NCBI RefSeq assembly: GCF_000159235.2
Contig: NZ_ACGK02000001.1
Location: forward strand, 372,001 to 436,000
DNA from: Fannyhessea vaginae DSM 15829
GTDB lineage: Bacteria > Actinomycetota > Coriobacteriia > Coriobacteriales > Atopobiaceae
Length of the DNA stretch: 64,000 nucleotides
Direction of reading: 5' to 3'
In this document: positions 45,224-54,204 of the stretch, in pieces
Layout: the number at the start of each line of letters is the position of its first letter
How positions within the stretch are numbered: the first letter of the stretch is position 1
Program-made: the position numbers and the translations under genes
The notes under the pieces: generated by a model
What the model saw: only the letters and a program-made list of their open reading frames with translations
Databases searched by the model: none
What the model was told of the DNA's origin: nothing

Positions 45224-46345
45224 ATGAAGCAACGTATTACGACCGTGGCGTGGATCGGCACTGGAATTATGGGTGCACCTATGGCACATCATCTTCTTCG
45301 TGCAGGATATCACTTGATTGTGCATTCGCGTACTAAACAAAAGGCTCAAGCGCTCATTCAAGCAGGTGCACAGTGGGCAGAAGATGTTGCTTGTGCAGTG
45401 CGTCATGCTGATGCTGTGTGTACCATGCTTGGCTATCCGCAAGATGTTGAAGATGTTTATCTTACGCAGACAGGCATTTTGCAAAACGTTGCTAAAGATA
45501 CCTGGATTATCGACTTTACCACGTCATCTCCGCTGCTTGCTCAAGAAATTCATCAGGCAGCTGCTCTTAAGCATTGCGTTGCATTTGATTGTCCGGTAAC
45601 GGGAGGCGAAACAGGAGCAAAAACAGCTCATCTTACCGCCCTTATCGGAGCTCGTGAACAAGATATTTTGCCTGTTGTTCCTTTGATTTCTGCTTTTGCA
45701 AGCAAGCGATTTTATTTTAATGAAGCAGGAAAAGCGCAAGTTGCAAAACTTTGTAATCAGGTTTCTCTTGCTTCTTGTATGGTTGGTTATGCGGATGCCC
45801 TTGCGCTTGCTAAGCAATCTGGTTTAGATACTGTGCAGGTTATTGATATGATTTCATCGGGCATGGGTTCTTCGCGTGCGCTTTGTGAGCTGGCTCCTAA
45901 ATCTTGTGATGGTGATTATAAGCCTGGCTTTATGGTTGCCCACATGAAAAAAGATTTATCACTTGCCCTTGAACATGCCCAAGAGGTTGAGGTTTCATTG
46001 CCTGGCGCGGATACCGCATATAACCTCTACGACATGCTCTGCGATATTGGGGGAAAACGTCTGGGAACTCAGGCAATTTCTTTACTCTATGAAGACGAAG
46101 CGCAAGGTGTTGCAGCAGGGCTTGATTGGTCGGCATATCAAAAAGATTCGTATATAGACAACGAACAAGAATCGCCATCGTCTGATCAATCGTCTGCTGA
46201 TACCCATGAGCCAAAGTCTTGCGCGCAAGATCAAGATGCCAGAGGTGCTGCTTCATCTCATAGGAGCGGTCAAGAAGAATCTTCTGATTCATCCGATGGC
46301 GCGCACAGCGATATGCAGGGTCTTTTGGATAATTGGATGAAATAA
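45224..46345 (+). CDS. Beta-hydroxyacid dehydrogenase (3-hydroxyisobutyrate/tartronate semialdehyde reductase family) with Ser/Asp tail
   Basis: 373 residues. Residues 1-295 are a complete family member: Rossmann motif WIGTGIMGAPMAHHLL, substrate motif DCPVTGGETGAK, catalytic Lys in GKAQVAKLCNQVSLA, and GFMVAHMKKDLSLAL. NAD(P)-dependent oxidation of a short beta-hydroxyacid; substrate not determinable. Residues about 310-373 form an unusual hydrophilic tail rich in Ser, Asp, Gln and Glu, ending MQGLLDNWMK, not seen in normal 290-300 residue enzymes. Followed after 9 nt by a small membrane-protein gene. Confidence 0.87.
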   Translation: MKQRITTVAWIGTGIMGAPMAHHLLRAGYHLIVHSRTKQKAQALIQAGAQWAEDVACAVRHADAVCTMLGYPQDVEDVYLTQTGILQNVAKDTWIIDFTTSSPLLAQEIHQAAALKHCVAFDCPVTGGETGAKTAHLTALIGAREQDILPVVPLISAFASKRFYFNEAGKAQVAKLCNQVSLASCMVGYADALALAKQSGLDTVQVIDMISSGMGSSRALCELAPKSCDGDYKPGFMVAHMKKDLSLALEHAQEVEVSLPGADTAYNLYDMLCDIGGKRLGTQAISLLYEDEAQGVAAGLDWSAYQKDSYIDNEQESPSSDQSSADTHEPKSCAQDQDARGAASSHRSGQEESSDSSDGAHSDMQGLLDNWMK

Positions 46346-46354
46346 GGATACGGT

Positions 46355-46786
46355 ATGCCAACATTTAATTTTGCTTCTTTTGGTGTGGCGCTTATAGCGG
46401 TGCTTATGCTTTTATTTGGTATGGTACTTGGTACAAAAATAGGATCCGAGCTTGCCAAAAACTGTATAAATCATAAAGATTATTGGATAGCGCATCTTAA
46501 AATACTGGTAATAGGTGTTGTGATATCCGCTTTTGTGTGTTGGTTAAACCTTATTGTGCTGGCGGGCATTCCTATTGGTGCTATGGCAAGTGCTATCACG
46601 GTGCTCAAAATGGATTTTGGCGAAAGCGTTGGTGCTTGGAAATTTCATGATAAGTTCTTTCGTGTTAATAAAGATCATGTGCAGCGTGGAAAAACCAAGC
46701 AAAGCCGTCGTCGTGCAGAAGAGGTACGCCGTTCTTTGCGCGATAATACCGATGTGCCCGAATATATAAGCGTAAGCGATAAGTAG
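46355..46786 (+). CDS. Small two-helix membrane protein, unknown function
   Basis: 143 residues. Two hydrophobic helices (about 8-30 and 50-82), the second with a Gly/Ala-rich end (LAGIPIGAMASAITVLKMDFGESVGAW), then a basic cytoplasmic tail (KTKQSRRRAEEVRRSLR). No family recognised. Cotranscribed with the dehydrogenase gene (9-nt gap). Codon use is normal for the window. Confidence 0.7.
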   Translation: MPTFNFASFGVALIAVLMLLFGMVLGTKIGSELAKNCINHKDYWIAHLKILVIGVVISAFVCWLNLIVLAGIPIGAMASAITVLKMDFGESVGAWKFHDKFFRVNKDHVQRGKTKQSRRRAEEVRRSLRDNTDVPEYISVSDK

Positions 46787-47028
46787 TAAGTACATAAGCG
46801 TGAACAATAAGCAGGCACACCTTTTAAATGAGCTCACAAATATATACTTCGTAAAATTTATAAATACTGTTGTCCTTACAAACACGGCGTTAATTATGCT
46901 GTCCATACGATATAATTACATGTAATATGCGATGTGTCTGATATTTATTTTTGCGTGTCAGCAGAGTATTAACAGGTATTTTATAGCTTTTACGTATATA
47001 CAGACACGTCTTACAGAAAGGGTAGTAT

Positions 47029-47811
47029 TTGAGCGACATCAATCAACGATCAATAGCTGTTTTTATTGATTACGAAAATTTTGCGGCTGGTGCAGGCGCG
47101 TCCAAAAATAAAGCATCTGCGCACGGTAAGCGCACGCAGCCAAACATGAAATGCGTGTTTAGCAGGCTTGTTGATAAAGGCCGTATTACCTTAAAACGTG
47201 CGTATTGCGACTGGCAGCGTTTTAAGCAAGATGTTACGCCTCTGCATGAGTTGGGTATCGAGCTTATAGAGATTCCCGATCGTTCGTCTACAGGCAAAAA
47301 TTCTGCTGACATTCGTTTGGCAGTTGACGCAACAGAGATGTGCCTTACCAAAGACCATATCGATACATTTGTGATTCTTTCGGGTGATTCAGATTTTTCG
47401 CCTTTGGTATCAAAATTAAAAGAATTTGGAAAAACCGTTATCGGAATAGGCGCAAAGCCAATTACGAGTTCGCTTTTAGTTGAAGTTTGCGATGAGTTTA
47501 TCTTTTACGAAGACATTTTATCGCAGGCTGGAATTCCCGAGTTTAAAGACATTGTACCTGCTGAAAAGCACCCGTGTTATCAGCTTTTGCTCGAAACAAT
47601 TGACGCCCTTCAGCATGAAAATGATTCTGCGATTTTTGCTTCGCACTTAAAAATAACCATGATTCGTAAGTGCCCTCAATTTTCTGAGAGAAGCTATGGA
47701 TATAGATGTTTTTCAGCTTTATTGGAAGAGGCGGCAAAATTACAGCTTATTACCATTCATAACGATGATAAAAAAGGCTCTGTTATGATAGATGGCTTTT
47801 CAGAACGTTAA
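47029..47811 (+). CDS. NYN domain ribonuclease-like protein with C-terminal LOTUS/OST-HTH domain
   Basis: 260 residues, TTG start behind AAAGGG. Residues 8-165: NYN (PIN-like) domain with the acidic set AVFIDYENF, SADIRLAVDATEM and LSGDSDFSPLVSKL. Residues 178-258: OST-HTH/LOTUS-type winged helix (CYQLLLETIDALQ, SHLKITMIRKCPQFSERSYGYRCFSALLEEA), as in LabA/DUF88 proteins. Such proteins combine a metal-dependent RNase fold with an RNA/G-quadruplex-binding domain. Downstream, 13 nt away, lies a HEAT-like gene. Biological role in bacteria is largely unknown. Confidence 0.88.
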   Translation: MSDINQRSIAVFIDYENFAAGAGASKNKASAHGKRTQPNMKCVFSRLVDKGRITLKRAYCDWQRFKQDVTPLHELGIELIEIPDRSSTGKNSADIRLAVDATEMCLTKDHIDTFVILSGDSDFSPLVSKLKEFGKTVIGIGAKPITSSLLVEVCDEFIFYEDILSQAGIPEFKDIVPAEKHPCYQLLLETIDALQHENDSAIFASHLKITMIRKCPQFSERSYGYRCFSALLEEAAKLQLITIHNDDKKGSVMIDGFSER

Positions 47812-47824
47812 GAGAGGATTTGTT

Positions 47825-48403
47825 ATGGAAGAGATAGATTATTCGAACATTCCTTTGGAAAATTTAGCTCAGGGCTTGCAGAGTACGCGTCGTCGTGAAC
47901 GTCAAGATTGTGCACATGAGTTAGTTGTGCGTTGCTCGCAAAATCCCGAGGCAGTTGTCCCATATATTCGCCCCTTGCAAAAGTCGCTTGGTTGCAGCGA
48001 AGCCCAAACGCGATGGGAAGCATTAAATGCGCTGGCTTTGCTGGCTCCATATGACGTTAAAAGTATGAGTAAAACGTTTAGAGACGCCGAAACATGCCTT
48101 TTTGACGACGAATCTGCTGCTGTTCGTTTGGCAGCATGTAGATTCTTAGTTGCCTATGGCAGCCAGTCAGAAAAAAATTCTGATAAATCATGGGGCGTCT
48201 TGGATGAGTTTATCCAGTGTTACCACGGTGATCCTGAATATCGCGATATCTTAAAGATGATGTTAACGTTTGCACAAGGCCATATTTCGCGCAAAACACG
48301 CGCGGCTATGGAGAAACGTTTTGAATTTGATGCGCATAATTCAAACGGTTATATTAATAAATTTTCCGTTGAGATTATCCAGACACTTAAACAAGATGCC
48401 TAA
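47825..48403 (+). CDS. HEAT-repeat-like protein
   Basis: 192 residues from ATG 47825 (GAGAGGA upstream), the longer open frame overlaps the NYN gene. All-helical, with HEAT/armadillo-like pairs (QDCAHELVVRCSQNPEAVVPYIRPL; ARWEALNAL-like TRWEALNALALLAPYD; AAVRLAACRFLVAYGS). Probably a protein-protein or RNA scaffold. Operonic with the NYN-LOTUS gene, suggesting a joint RNA-related role, which is inference. Confidence 0.75.
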   Translation: MEEIDYSNIPLENLAQGLQSTRRRERQDCAHELVVRCSQNPEAVVPYIRPLQKSLGCSEAQTRWEALNALALLAPYDVKSMSKTFRDAETCLFDDESAAVRLAACRFLVAYGSQSEKNSDKSWGVLDEFIQCYHGDPEYRDILKMMLTFAQGHISRKTRAAMEKRFEFDAHNSNGYINKFSVEIIQTLKQDA

Positions 48404-48514
48404 TATTTGTCACAATATGTTTGTTAGCGCATTACTTATTGCTTGTTAGTGATGCGGTCAGTTAAGTATATGTAACCTGTGCACGGACGGCATATGCATA
48501 ATTCGGAGGTTTTT

Positions 48515-49489
48515 ATGAGTATTCATTCAAATGGAAATCATGCTTCGCACGCGCAAAATGTTTCATCGCAGACATCTTCGGGTGCACATGAAGCTCCACG
48601 CGAAATTGTTTTGCCTAAAAGCAGCAAGAAGGCTCAAAAGCATGGTCATGGCATTGGATTTTATGTGCTTTTAATTCTTGCATTTCTTGTTGTTTTGCTT
48701 GTAGGAATGTGTTTGGGTCATTATGTTTCGGGAATTCCTTTTCCAAACTTTTCTTCGCAACATACTGCCGATGGTCAAACGCTTACCGAAGATCAGCTTA
48801 AGTTGCCCATTGCTTCTTATGAAATAGATGGAAAGCACGTGGACGTTATTGCACAAGACGTTATTACACAAAAACGCTCGCTTGAAAATTCAAAGAAAGA
48901 TGATGGAACGTATCCTATGCCTTCTGCTGAAGACATTATGGGTTACATTCGTACTTCACTGCTTAAAAACGAAGCAGATAACCAAGGTATTGACGCTTCT
49001 GATGACGAAGTCTCGGATTTTGCTAAAACATCTTTGGGCACAGATGATATGTCGGTGATTGCAAAGAACTATGGTATGGATGAAGACAAGGTTAAGGAGC
49101 TCTTGCGAACTTCGGTTATTTTGGATAAATTGCGTAAGCAGGTTGTTACCACGCAAGCTCCTACAATACCTGAGCTTCCTAAGGCTCCTGCTGCAGGAAA
49201 AGAGAAAGAACCCTCTGCAGAGTACGCTCAATACATTATTAAGCTTGCAGGTGATGAATGGGATAGCTCTGCTGACGCATGGAAATCATCGGATAGCACG
49301 TATGCTAAAGCATTAAGTAAGTTTGATATATCAAGTAAAGGTGCCACCTTTGATGCTGTTCGTATTGCGTATTCTATTGCTATGCAAAAAGCAAATCAAA
49401 TTAAACAAGCAGGTGCTGCAGAATGGAAAACGTTTGTGAACAAAACCTTTGCTCGCGTGTCTGTATCTCTTAATACGCTTGGAGCATAA
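48515..49489 (+). CDS. Membrane-anchored SurA N-domain-like protein
   Basis: 324 residues from ATG 48515 behind CGGAGG. Residues 1-50 are His/Ser/Lys-rich cytoplasmic; one membrane helix (about 52-77: VLLILAFLVVLLVGMCLGHYV); the outside part has the SurA/PrsA N-domain pattern (IDGKHVDVIAQDVITQKRSLE, then helices EDIMGYIRTSLLKNEADNQGI and DEDKVKELLRTSVILDKLRKQVV). No parvulin PPIase domain follows, so it is a chaperone-type module only. Possible helper of secreted-protein folding. Terminator 95 bp downstream. Confidence 0.7.
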   Translation: MSIHSNGNHASHAQNVSSQTSSGAHEAPREIVLPKSSKKAQKHGHGIGFYVLLILAFLVVLLVGMCLGHYVSGIPFPNFSSQHTADGQTLTEDQLKLPIASYEIDGKHVDVIAQDVITQKRSLENSKKDDGTYPMPSAEDIMGYIRTSLLKNEADNQGIDASDDEVSDFAKTSLGTDDMSVIAKNYGMDEDKVKELLRTSVILDKLRKQVVTTQAPTIPELPKAPAAGKEKEPSAEYAQYIIKLAGDEWDSSADAWKSSDSTYAKALSKFDISSKGATFDAVRIAYSIAMQKANQIKQAGAAEWKTFVNKTFARVSVSLNTLGA

Positions 49490-49583
49490 GCTACGTTTGC
49501 TACAGTTTCTACGGTTGCATGAAGGTTTTAGTAGAGCGACTGAGTGCTGACTACATTGCTGATAGCGACTGATATAAAGTGGG

Positions 49584-49616
49584 AAAAGCTTGTCTTGTTT
49601 CAAGGCAAGCTTTTTT
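49584..49616 (+). terminator. Intrinsic terminator
   Basis: AAAAGCTTGTCTTG pairs with CAAGGCAAGCTTTT (one T-G pair, TTT loop), 49584-49614, ending in a T6 run. Confidence 0.92.
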
Positions 49617-49666
49617 GATAAGAAGTTTTGCAATTTTGGTTAAATAATGCATGGCATAATTTTCTC

Positions 49667-49739
49667 TTGAAATATAACTGGTTTTCCGTATAGTTAATAG
49701 GCGTATGTTTTCAAACATTACATTATGAATAACATACGC
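49667..49739 (+). promoter_or_regulatory. tRNA-Thr promoter and leader inverted repeat
   Basis: TTGAAA (49667-49672), 16-nt spacer, TATAGT (49689-49694). The expected start near 49701 coincides with GCGTATGTT (49701-49709), which pairs with AACATACGC (49731-49739), closing a hairpin that ends 9 nt before the tRNA 5' end; it may guide pre-tRNA processing. Confidence 0.6.
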
Positions 49740-49748
49740 TTGTGGTAG

Positions 49749-49824
49749 GCCAGCTTAGCTCAGTTGGTAGAGCACCGCTCTCGTAAAGCGGGGGTCACCA
49801 GTTCAAGTCTGGTAGCTGGCTCCA
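49749..49824 (+). tRNA. tRNA-Thr (anticodon CGT)
   Basis: Full cloverleaf: acceptor GCCAGCT/AGCTGGC, D stem GCTC/GAGC, anticodon stem CCGCT/AGCGG with loop CTCGTAA (anticodon CGT, reads ACG), T arm ACCAG-TTCAAGT-CTGGT, discriminator T and encoded CCA. A T run follows. Confidence 0.97.
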
Positions 49825-49914
49825 GTTTTTTATTTCTTATCTTTGATAGTTTTTGAGCTTGTTGTGCATGCCTTGCGCACATGAACAGCACGAATTTCTT
49901 TACATCTTCTGTGT

Positions 49915-49944
49915 AGTTTATTTAATTTTAGATTTATCAACACG
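49915..49944. repeat. Left copy of 30-bp direct repeat flanking the cadD segment
   Basis: Identical in 29 of 30 positions to 50701-50730, which is the 3' end of the P-type ATPase gene. Weaker similarity (TTTACAT, then 5 of 9) extends 16 bp further left in both copies (from 49899 and 50685). It is a non-functional duplicate of the last codons of the ATPase gene. Confidence 0.85.
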
Positions 49945-49995
49945 AATTTTGAAAACTCATATTTCTTGGGATAGATAAGATAATTTTAAGTAAAC

Positions 49996-50676
<681 letters not shown>

Positions 50677-50700
50677 AACATTTATTTACATGTTCCCTGC

Positions 50701-50730
50701 AGTTTATTTAATTTTAGATTTATTAACACG
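50701..50730. repeat. Right copy of 30-bp direct repeat, within the ATPase 3' end
   Basis: Encodes the last residues (VNKSKIK and stop) of the P-type ATPase on the minus strand. Partner of 49915-49944; the spacing of 786 bp defines the cadD segment. Confidence 0.85.
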
Positions 50731-52644
50731 CAGGCAGCGCATTGCATTGGCAACTGCCAAGCACGCAACACCCACATCGCCAAAAACGGCTACCCACATA
50801 TTTGCAATACCTAAAGCAGCAAAACCTAAAATTAAAACTTTAACACCGAGTGCCACCACAATATTTTGACGTACAATTCTCATGGTTTTACGTGCAATAT
50901 TGATAGCTGTTGCAATGCCTGAGGGCTTGTCGTTCATAAGTACCACGTCAGCTGCTTCAATTGCCGCATCAGAGCCCATAGCGCCCATAGCTATACCTAC
51001 ATCCGAGCGCATTAAAACGGGAGCGTCGTTAATTCCATCACCCACAAATGCCAGTTTGCCGCCCAAGTCTTCTTGACGAATAAGTTTTTCGATAATTGCA
51101 ACTTTGTCCTGCGGCATAAGTTCTGCATGGAATTCATCCATTCCAAGCTTTTGGCATACGCTTTTTGCGACGTCGATCCTGTCGCCTGTGAGCATAACGC
51201 ACCGTTCAACGCCAATTTTGTGCAGATTAAGAATGGTTTGCGAAGCATCGTCTTTAGGGGAGTCGGCAATAACAATGTGCCCTAGATACACACCGTCTTG
51301 TGCCACGTGAATGGTGGTTCCCATAACTTCGCATGCTTGCGTGTGAATCCCCACTTCTTCCATAAGTGCAAGATTACCAGCTGCAATGCGGTGCCCTTCA
51401 AAATCGGCACTTACACCTTTGCCTGAATGTTCAGTAAAGTTAGTTACTAATTGCGGGTTTGCACCTGCAGTATATGCCTGTCGAAGAGCCTGCGCAGTTG
51501 GATGATTAGACAACACTTCTACATGCGCTGCAATACGTAGCAGTACACCACGTGCAATATCGGGAACGGGATGAACAGTGATAATACCAAACTTTCCCGT
51601 AGTAAGCGTTCCTGTTTTGTCAAACGCAACGGTATCAACTACAGCTAGTGTTTCAAGATAGTTTGAACCTTTTATGAGTATGCCCTGCTTTGACGAGGCT
51701 CCAATACCACCAAAGAACGAAAGCGGCACCGAAATAACGAGTGCACACGGGCAGCTTACCACCAAAAATATCAACGCACGCTGTATCCATGTTGAGTATG
51801 AACCATAGCCCATAAGCGGTGGAACAACTGCTAAAAGTGCAGCTAAACATACAATAACGGGAGTATATATGCGCGCAAATCTTGAGATAAAGTGCTCGGC
51901 GTGAGCCTTGCGCGAGCTGGCATTTTCTACAAGATCTAAAATTCGCTGTACGGTAGAGTCTTCATACTGTTTGGTAACTTTGATAGTAAGCGCGCCCGAT
52001 AAATTAACGCAACCACTTACCACTGACGATCCAATATGTACCAACCGTGGCAAAGCTTCGCCCGTAATAGCGGAGGTGTCTATTTGCGAATAGCCGTTTA
52101 TTATTTCGCCGTCAAGCGCAATGCGTTCGCCCGGTTTTACCATAATGCATTGGCCAACTTCAATATCTTGAGGTTTAACTTTGGTAAGTACATCACCCTC
52201 AATACGATAGGCATACGCAGGCGCAATGTTCATCATCGACTTAATGGAGCTGCGGCTTTGATCAAGCGCGTAATCGTGAAACCATTCACCAGTTTGATAG
52301 AAGATCATAACAGCTGCACCCTCTGCCATATGAGGATCGCTTTCGGGGAAGAATACCAGCGCAAATGCACCGACCGTTGCAATGACCATCAAAACATTTT
52401 CATCAAAGAGGTGCCCGCGGATAACTCCTTTATAGGCGCGCGCAATAACGTCTGATCCTGCTATAAGATAGGGAACCAAAAAGAGTACAAATTGGATCCA
52501 CAGGCACGCGATAGAAGGTAGTCCAAGTAGTTTGAGTGGCAGAAGCTCAATGATGACAAAGATAACCAACGAAATTACAATTCGCATAAGGTTGAAGCGT
52601 TGTTCGGGGGAGAGATCTTGGAATTTACGTACGAGGTAGTTCAT
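50704..52644 (-). CDS. cadA: Zn/Cd/Pb-transporting P1B-type ATPase
   Basis: 646 residues, ATG start. P1B-2 exporter: membrane metal site SCPCALVIS (about residue 300), TSAITGEALP actuator loop, phosphorylation motif DKTGTLTTG (about 338), SNHPTAQ, and GDGINDAPVL hinge (about 537). No N-terminal heavy-metal-associated (GMTC) domain, so it is shorter than most CadA/ZntA; the N-terminal 45 residues form a first helix pair. Exports Zn, Cd or Pb ions from the cytoplasm. Regulated most likely by the SmtB-like repressor encoded 137 bp upstream. The cadD cassette is inserted exactly at its 3' end. Confidence 0.94.
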   Translation of the reverse strand: MNYLVRKFQDLSPEQRFNLMRIVISLVIFVIIELLPLKLLGLPSIACLWIQFVLFLVPYLIAGSDVIARAYKGVIRGHLFDENVLMVIATVGAFALVFFPESDPHMAEGAAVMIFYQTGEWFHDYALDQSRSSIKSMMNIAPAYAYRIEGDVLTKVKPQDIEVGQCIMVKPGERIALDGEIINGYSQIDTSAITGEALPRLVHIGSSVVSGCVNLSGALTIKVTKQYEDSTVQRILDLVENASSRKAHAEHFISRFARIYTPVIVCLAALLAVVPPLMGYGSYSTWIQRALIFLVVSCPCALVISVPLSFFGGIGASSKQGILIKGSNYLETLAVVDTVAFDKTGTLTTGKFGIITVHPVPDIARGVLLRIAAHVEVLSNHPTAQALRQAYTAGANPQLVTNFTEHSGKGVSADFEGHRIAAGNLALMEEVGIHTQACEVMGTTIHVAQDGVYLGHIVIADSPKDDASQTILNLHKIGVERCVMLTGDRIDVAKSVCQKLGMDEFHAELMPQDKVAIIEKLIRQEDLGGKLAFVGDGINDAPVLMRSDVGIAMGAMGSDAAIEAADVVLMNDKPSGIATAINIARKTMRIVRQNIVVALGVKVLILGFAALGIANMWVAVFGDVGVACLAVANAMRCLRVNKSKIK

Positions 52645-52781
52645 GGTTTGTCCTGACGTTGCGATCTATAAAGAAACAAGTTATAGTGCCTGTTTCCTTA
52701 CGAGGTACTGATAAGTGATGTAGATAAGTTAAATATGTTTAACTTGTTTACGATACATGGATAGGTACAAAATAAGTACAG

Positions 52782-53198
52782 CTATTCGCACATGTGCGTC
52801 ATACCTTGGGAAAGCATGGTGTTTACGTGGTCGTCGGCAAGCGAATAGATAATTTGTTTACCTTCGCGCTTAAAACGAACAAGATGTGTTTGCTTTAAAA
52901 TGCGCAACTGATGAGAAACGGCACTTTGTGACAAACAAACTGCGTCTGCAATATCGTTAACCGATAGGCTACCGCAGGTTAGTGCAAAAAGAATTTTGAC
53001 GCGCGTTGTGTCCGAGAAAATCTTGAATAGGTCGGCCAAATCGTAGAGAATTTCTTCGTCGGGCATGTCCATAGCGGCAATCTCGGCTTTTGCGGTATCT
53101 TTTGCCGTTGCTCCATTAAGAGGTTTGTGTGGTGTTATTTGTGCTTTTTCCTGCGAATTGTGCAAATTCTTTTTGTTCGCGGCTGATTGGCGCGGCAT
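52782..53198 (-). CDS. ArsR/SmtB family zinc-responsive repressor
   Basis: 138 residues, ATG behind AGGAGG. Winged helix DNA-binding domain (residues 50-118: LFKIFSDTTRVKILFAL, VNDIADAVCLSQSAVSHQLRIL). The C-terminal helix carries the alpha5 metal site with exactly SmtB spacing: D122, H124, H135, E138. No alpha3N Cys pair (CadC/ArsR type), so zinc is the expected signal. The first 45 residues are a basic, disordered extension. A matching operator lies 20 bp upstream of its start. Controls itself and probably the downstream ATPase. Confidence 0.93.
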   Translation of the reverse strand: MPRQSAANKKNLHNSQEKAQITPHKPLNGATAKDTAKAEIAAMDMPDEEILYDLADLFKIFSDTTRVKILFALTCGSLSVNDIADAVCLSQSAVSHQLRILKQTHLVRFKREGKQIIYSLADDHVNTMLSQGMTHMCE

Positions 53199-53218
53199 AT
53201 AACCTCCTTACATATATA

Positions 53219-53240
53219 CATATGAACAAGCGTTCATATG
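53219..53240. promoter_or_regulatory. SmtB/CzrA-type operator
   Basis: CATATGAAC-AAGC-GTTCATATG: two 9-bp inverted arms around 4 bp, matching the imperfect ATATGAACA/TGTTCATAT operators of zinc-sensing ArsR repressors. Located just upstream of the repressor gene. Confidence 0.88.
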
Positions 53241-53446
53241 TTAGTTATAATAATAGCAAGTTTTTGGAGGATGTCAAATAAAGCTTAAGTTAAGTTGAAA
53301 AGTTGAGCTTTGCGCTCTACAAAAACTTGATTATCTTTACGCTAAAAAAGTTAAATCGCACTCATGATGTCATAGACAATATGCATATAGAACATGTGCA
53401 TGGCTGTACGTGTTTTTTCAGATAGGATGTCTGTTTATCCTACAAC

Positions 53447-54172
53447 CTAGTTTTTAACCATATCATCTAAGAGTGAGGTATCGTTTGTATCGACAAATTT
53501 TATCTCGGAAGCCAAGCGCCAGTGATTAGAAGAGAGTGGCTCTGGTGCATGGTTTTTGATATAGGTCCATTGTTGTTTACGTATCAATTTTCCGTTTGAT
53601 AGTTTATACATTGTGCTGGTTATCGTTTGAGAATTAGAAGGATACTCATTTTGTAAGAGCTTGTTAGGCTCTTTTCCAATTTGAAATCCTGTTGTGTCAT
53701 CACCTATGGTTGCATGGCCTTCATAAAGCGGTTTATCTGTGACTGTCATATCGCCTTGCTTGCCCAAAGAAGAAAAAATATAGATCTCGGACATGGCTTT
53801 TTCGTATTCGATCTTCATCAGCATTTCGGGTATTTTATCTCCTGTAATGTCAATGACAGCATATGATATTTTAGTAACTGCAAAATCATGAGAAACGTAT
53901 TCGCTTGGATTTTTAAGTGCATCTTGGTATTGGCTTGCAGCCGTTGTAAGTTTTTCTGTTTGTAATTGCTTTGCCGCAATCTGGGCTTCATTTGCTGCGG
54001 CTGCCGCTTGCTCACGCGCGTTGGCTGCTTGCTGTGCAGGACTTAGGCGGTGCGTGTATGTCCACGTAGCAAAAATACAAAATGCCAAACACAAAACCAC
54101 CAATATAAGAGTAGCAACAGTTTTTATGCTAACGTGTGAGGTATATGGGCTCGTACCTTTTGTATGATGCAT
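53447..54172 (-). CDS. Membrane-anchored protein of unknown function
   Basis: 241 residues, ATG behind AAGGAG. One N-terminal membrane helix (about 18-40), an Ala/Gln-rich coiled coil (45-85), then a beta-rich extracytoplasmic domain with SYAVIDITGDKIPEMLMKIEY, which resembles the short DxDxDG-like repeats of FG-GAP/VCBS-type proteins (ITGDKIPEML), and WTYIKN, WRLASEI. No family assigned. It follows the flippase-like gene by 32 nt on the same strand. Confidence 0.7.
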   Translation of the reverse strand: MHHTKGTSPYTSHVSIKTVATLILVVLCLAFCIFATWTYTHRLSPAQQAANAREQAAAAANEAQIAAKQLQTEKLTTAASQYQDALKNPSEYVSHDFAVTKISYAVIDITGDKIPEMLMKIEYEKAMSEIYIFSSLGKQGDMTVTDKPLYEGHATIGDDTTGFQIGKEPNKLLQNEYPSNSQTITSTMYKLSNGKLIRKQQWTYIKNHAPEPLSSNHWRLASEIKFVDTNDTSLLDDMVKN

Positions 54173-54204
54173 AAAGTTCTCCTTGCGTTTTTATTTCTGC
54201 AACA

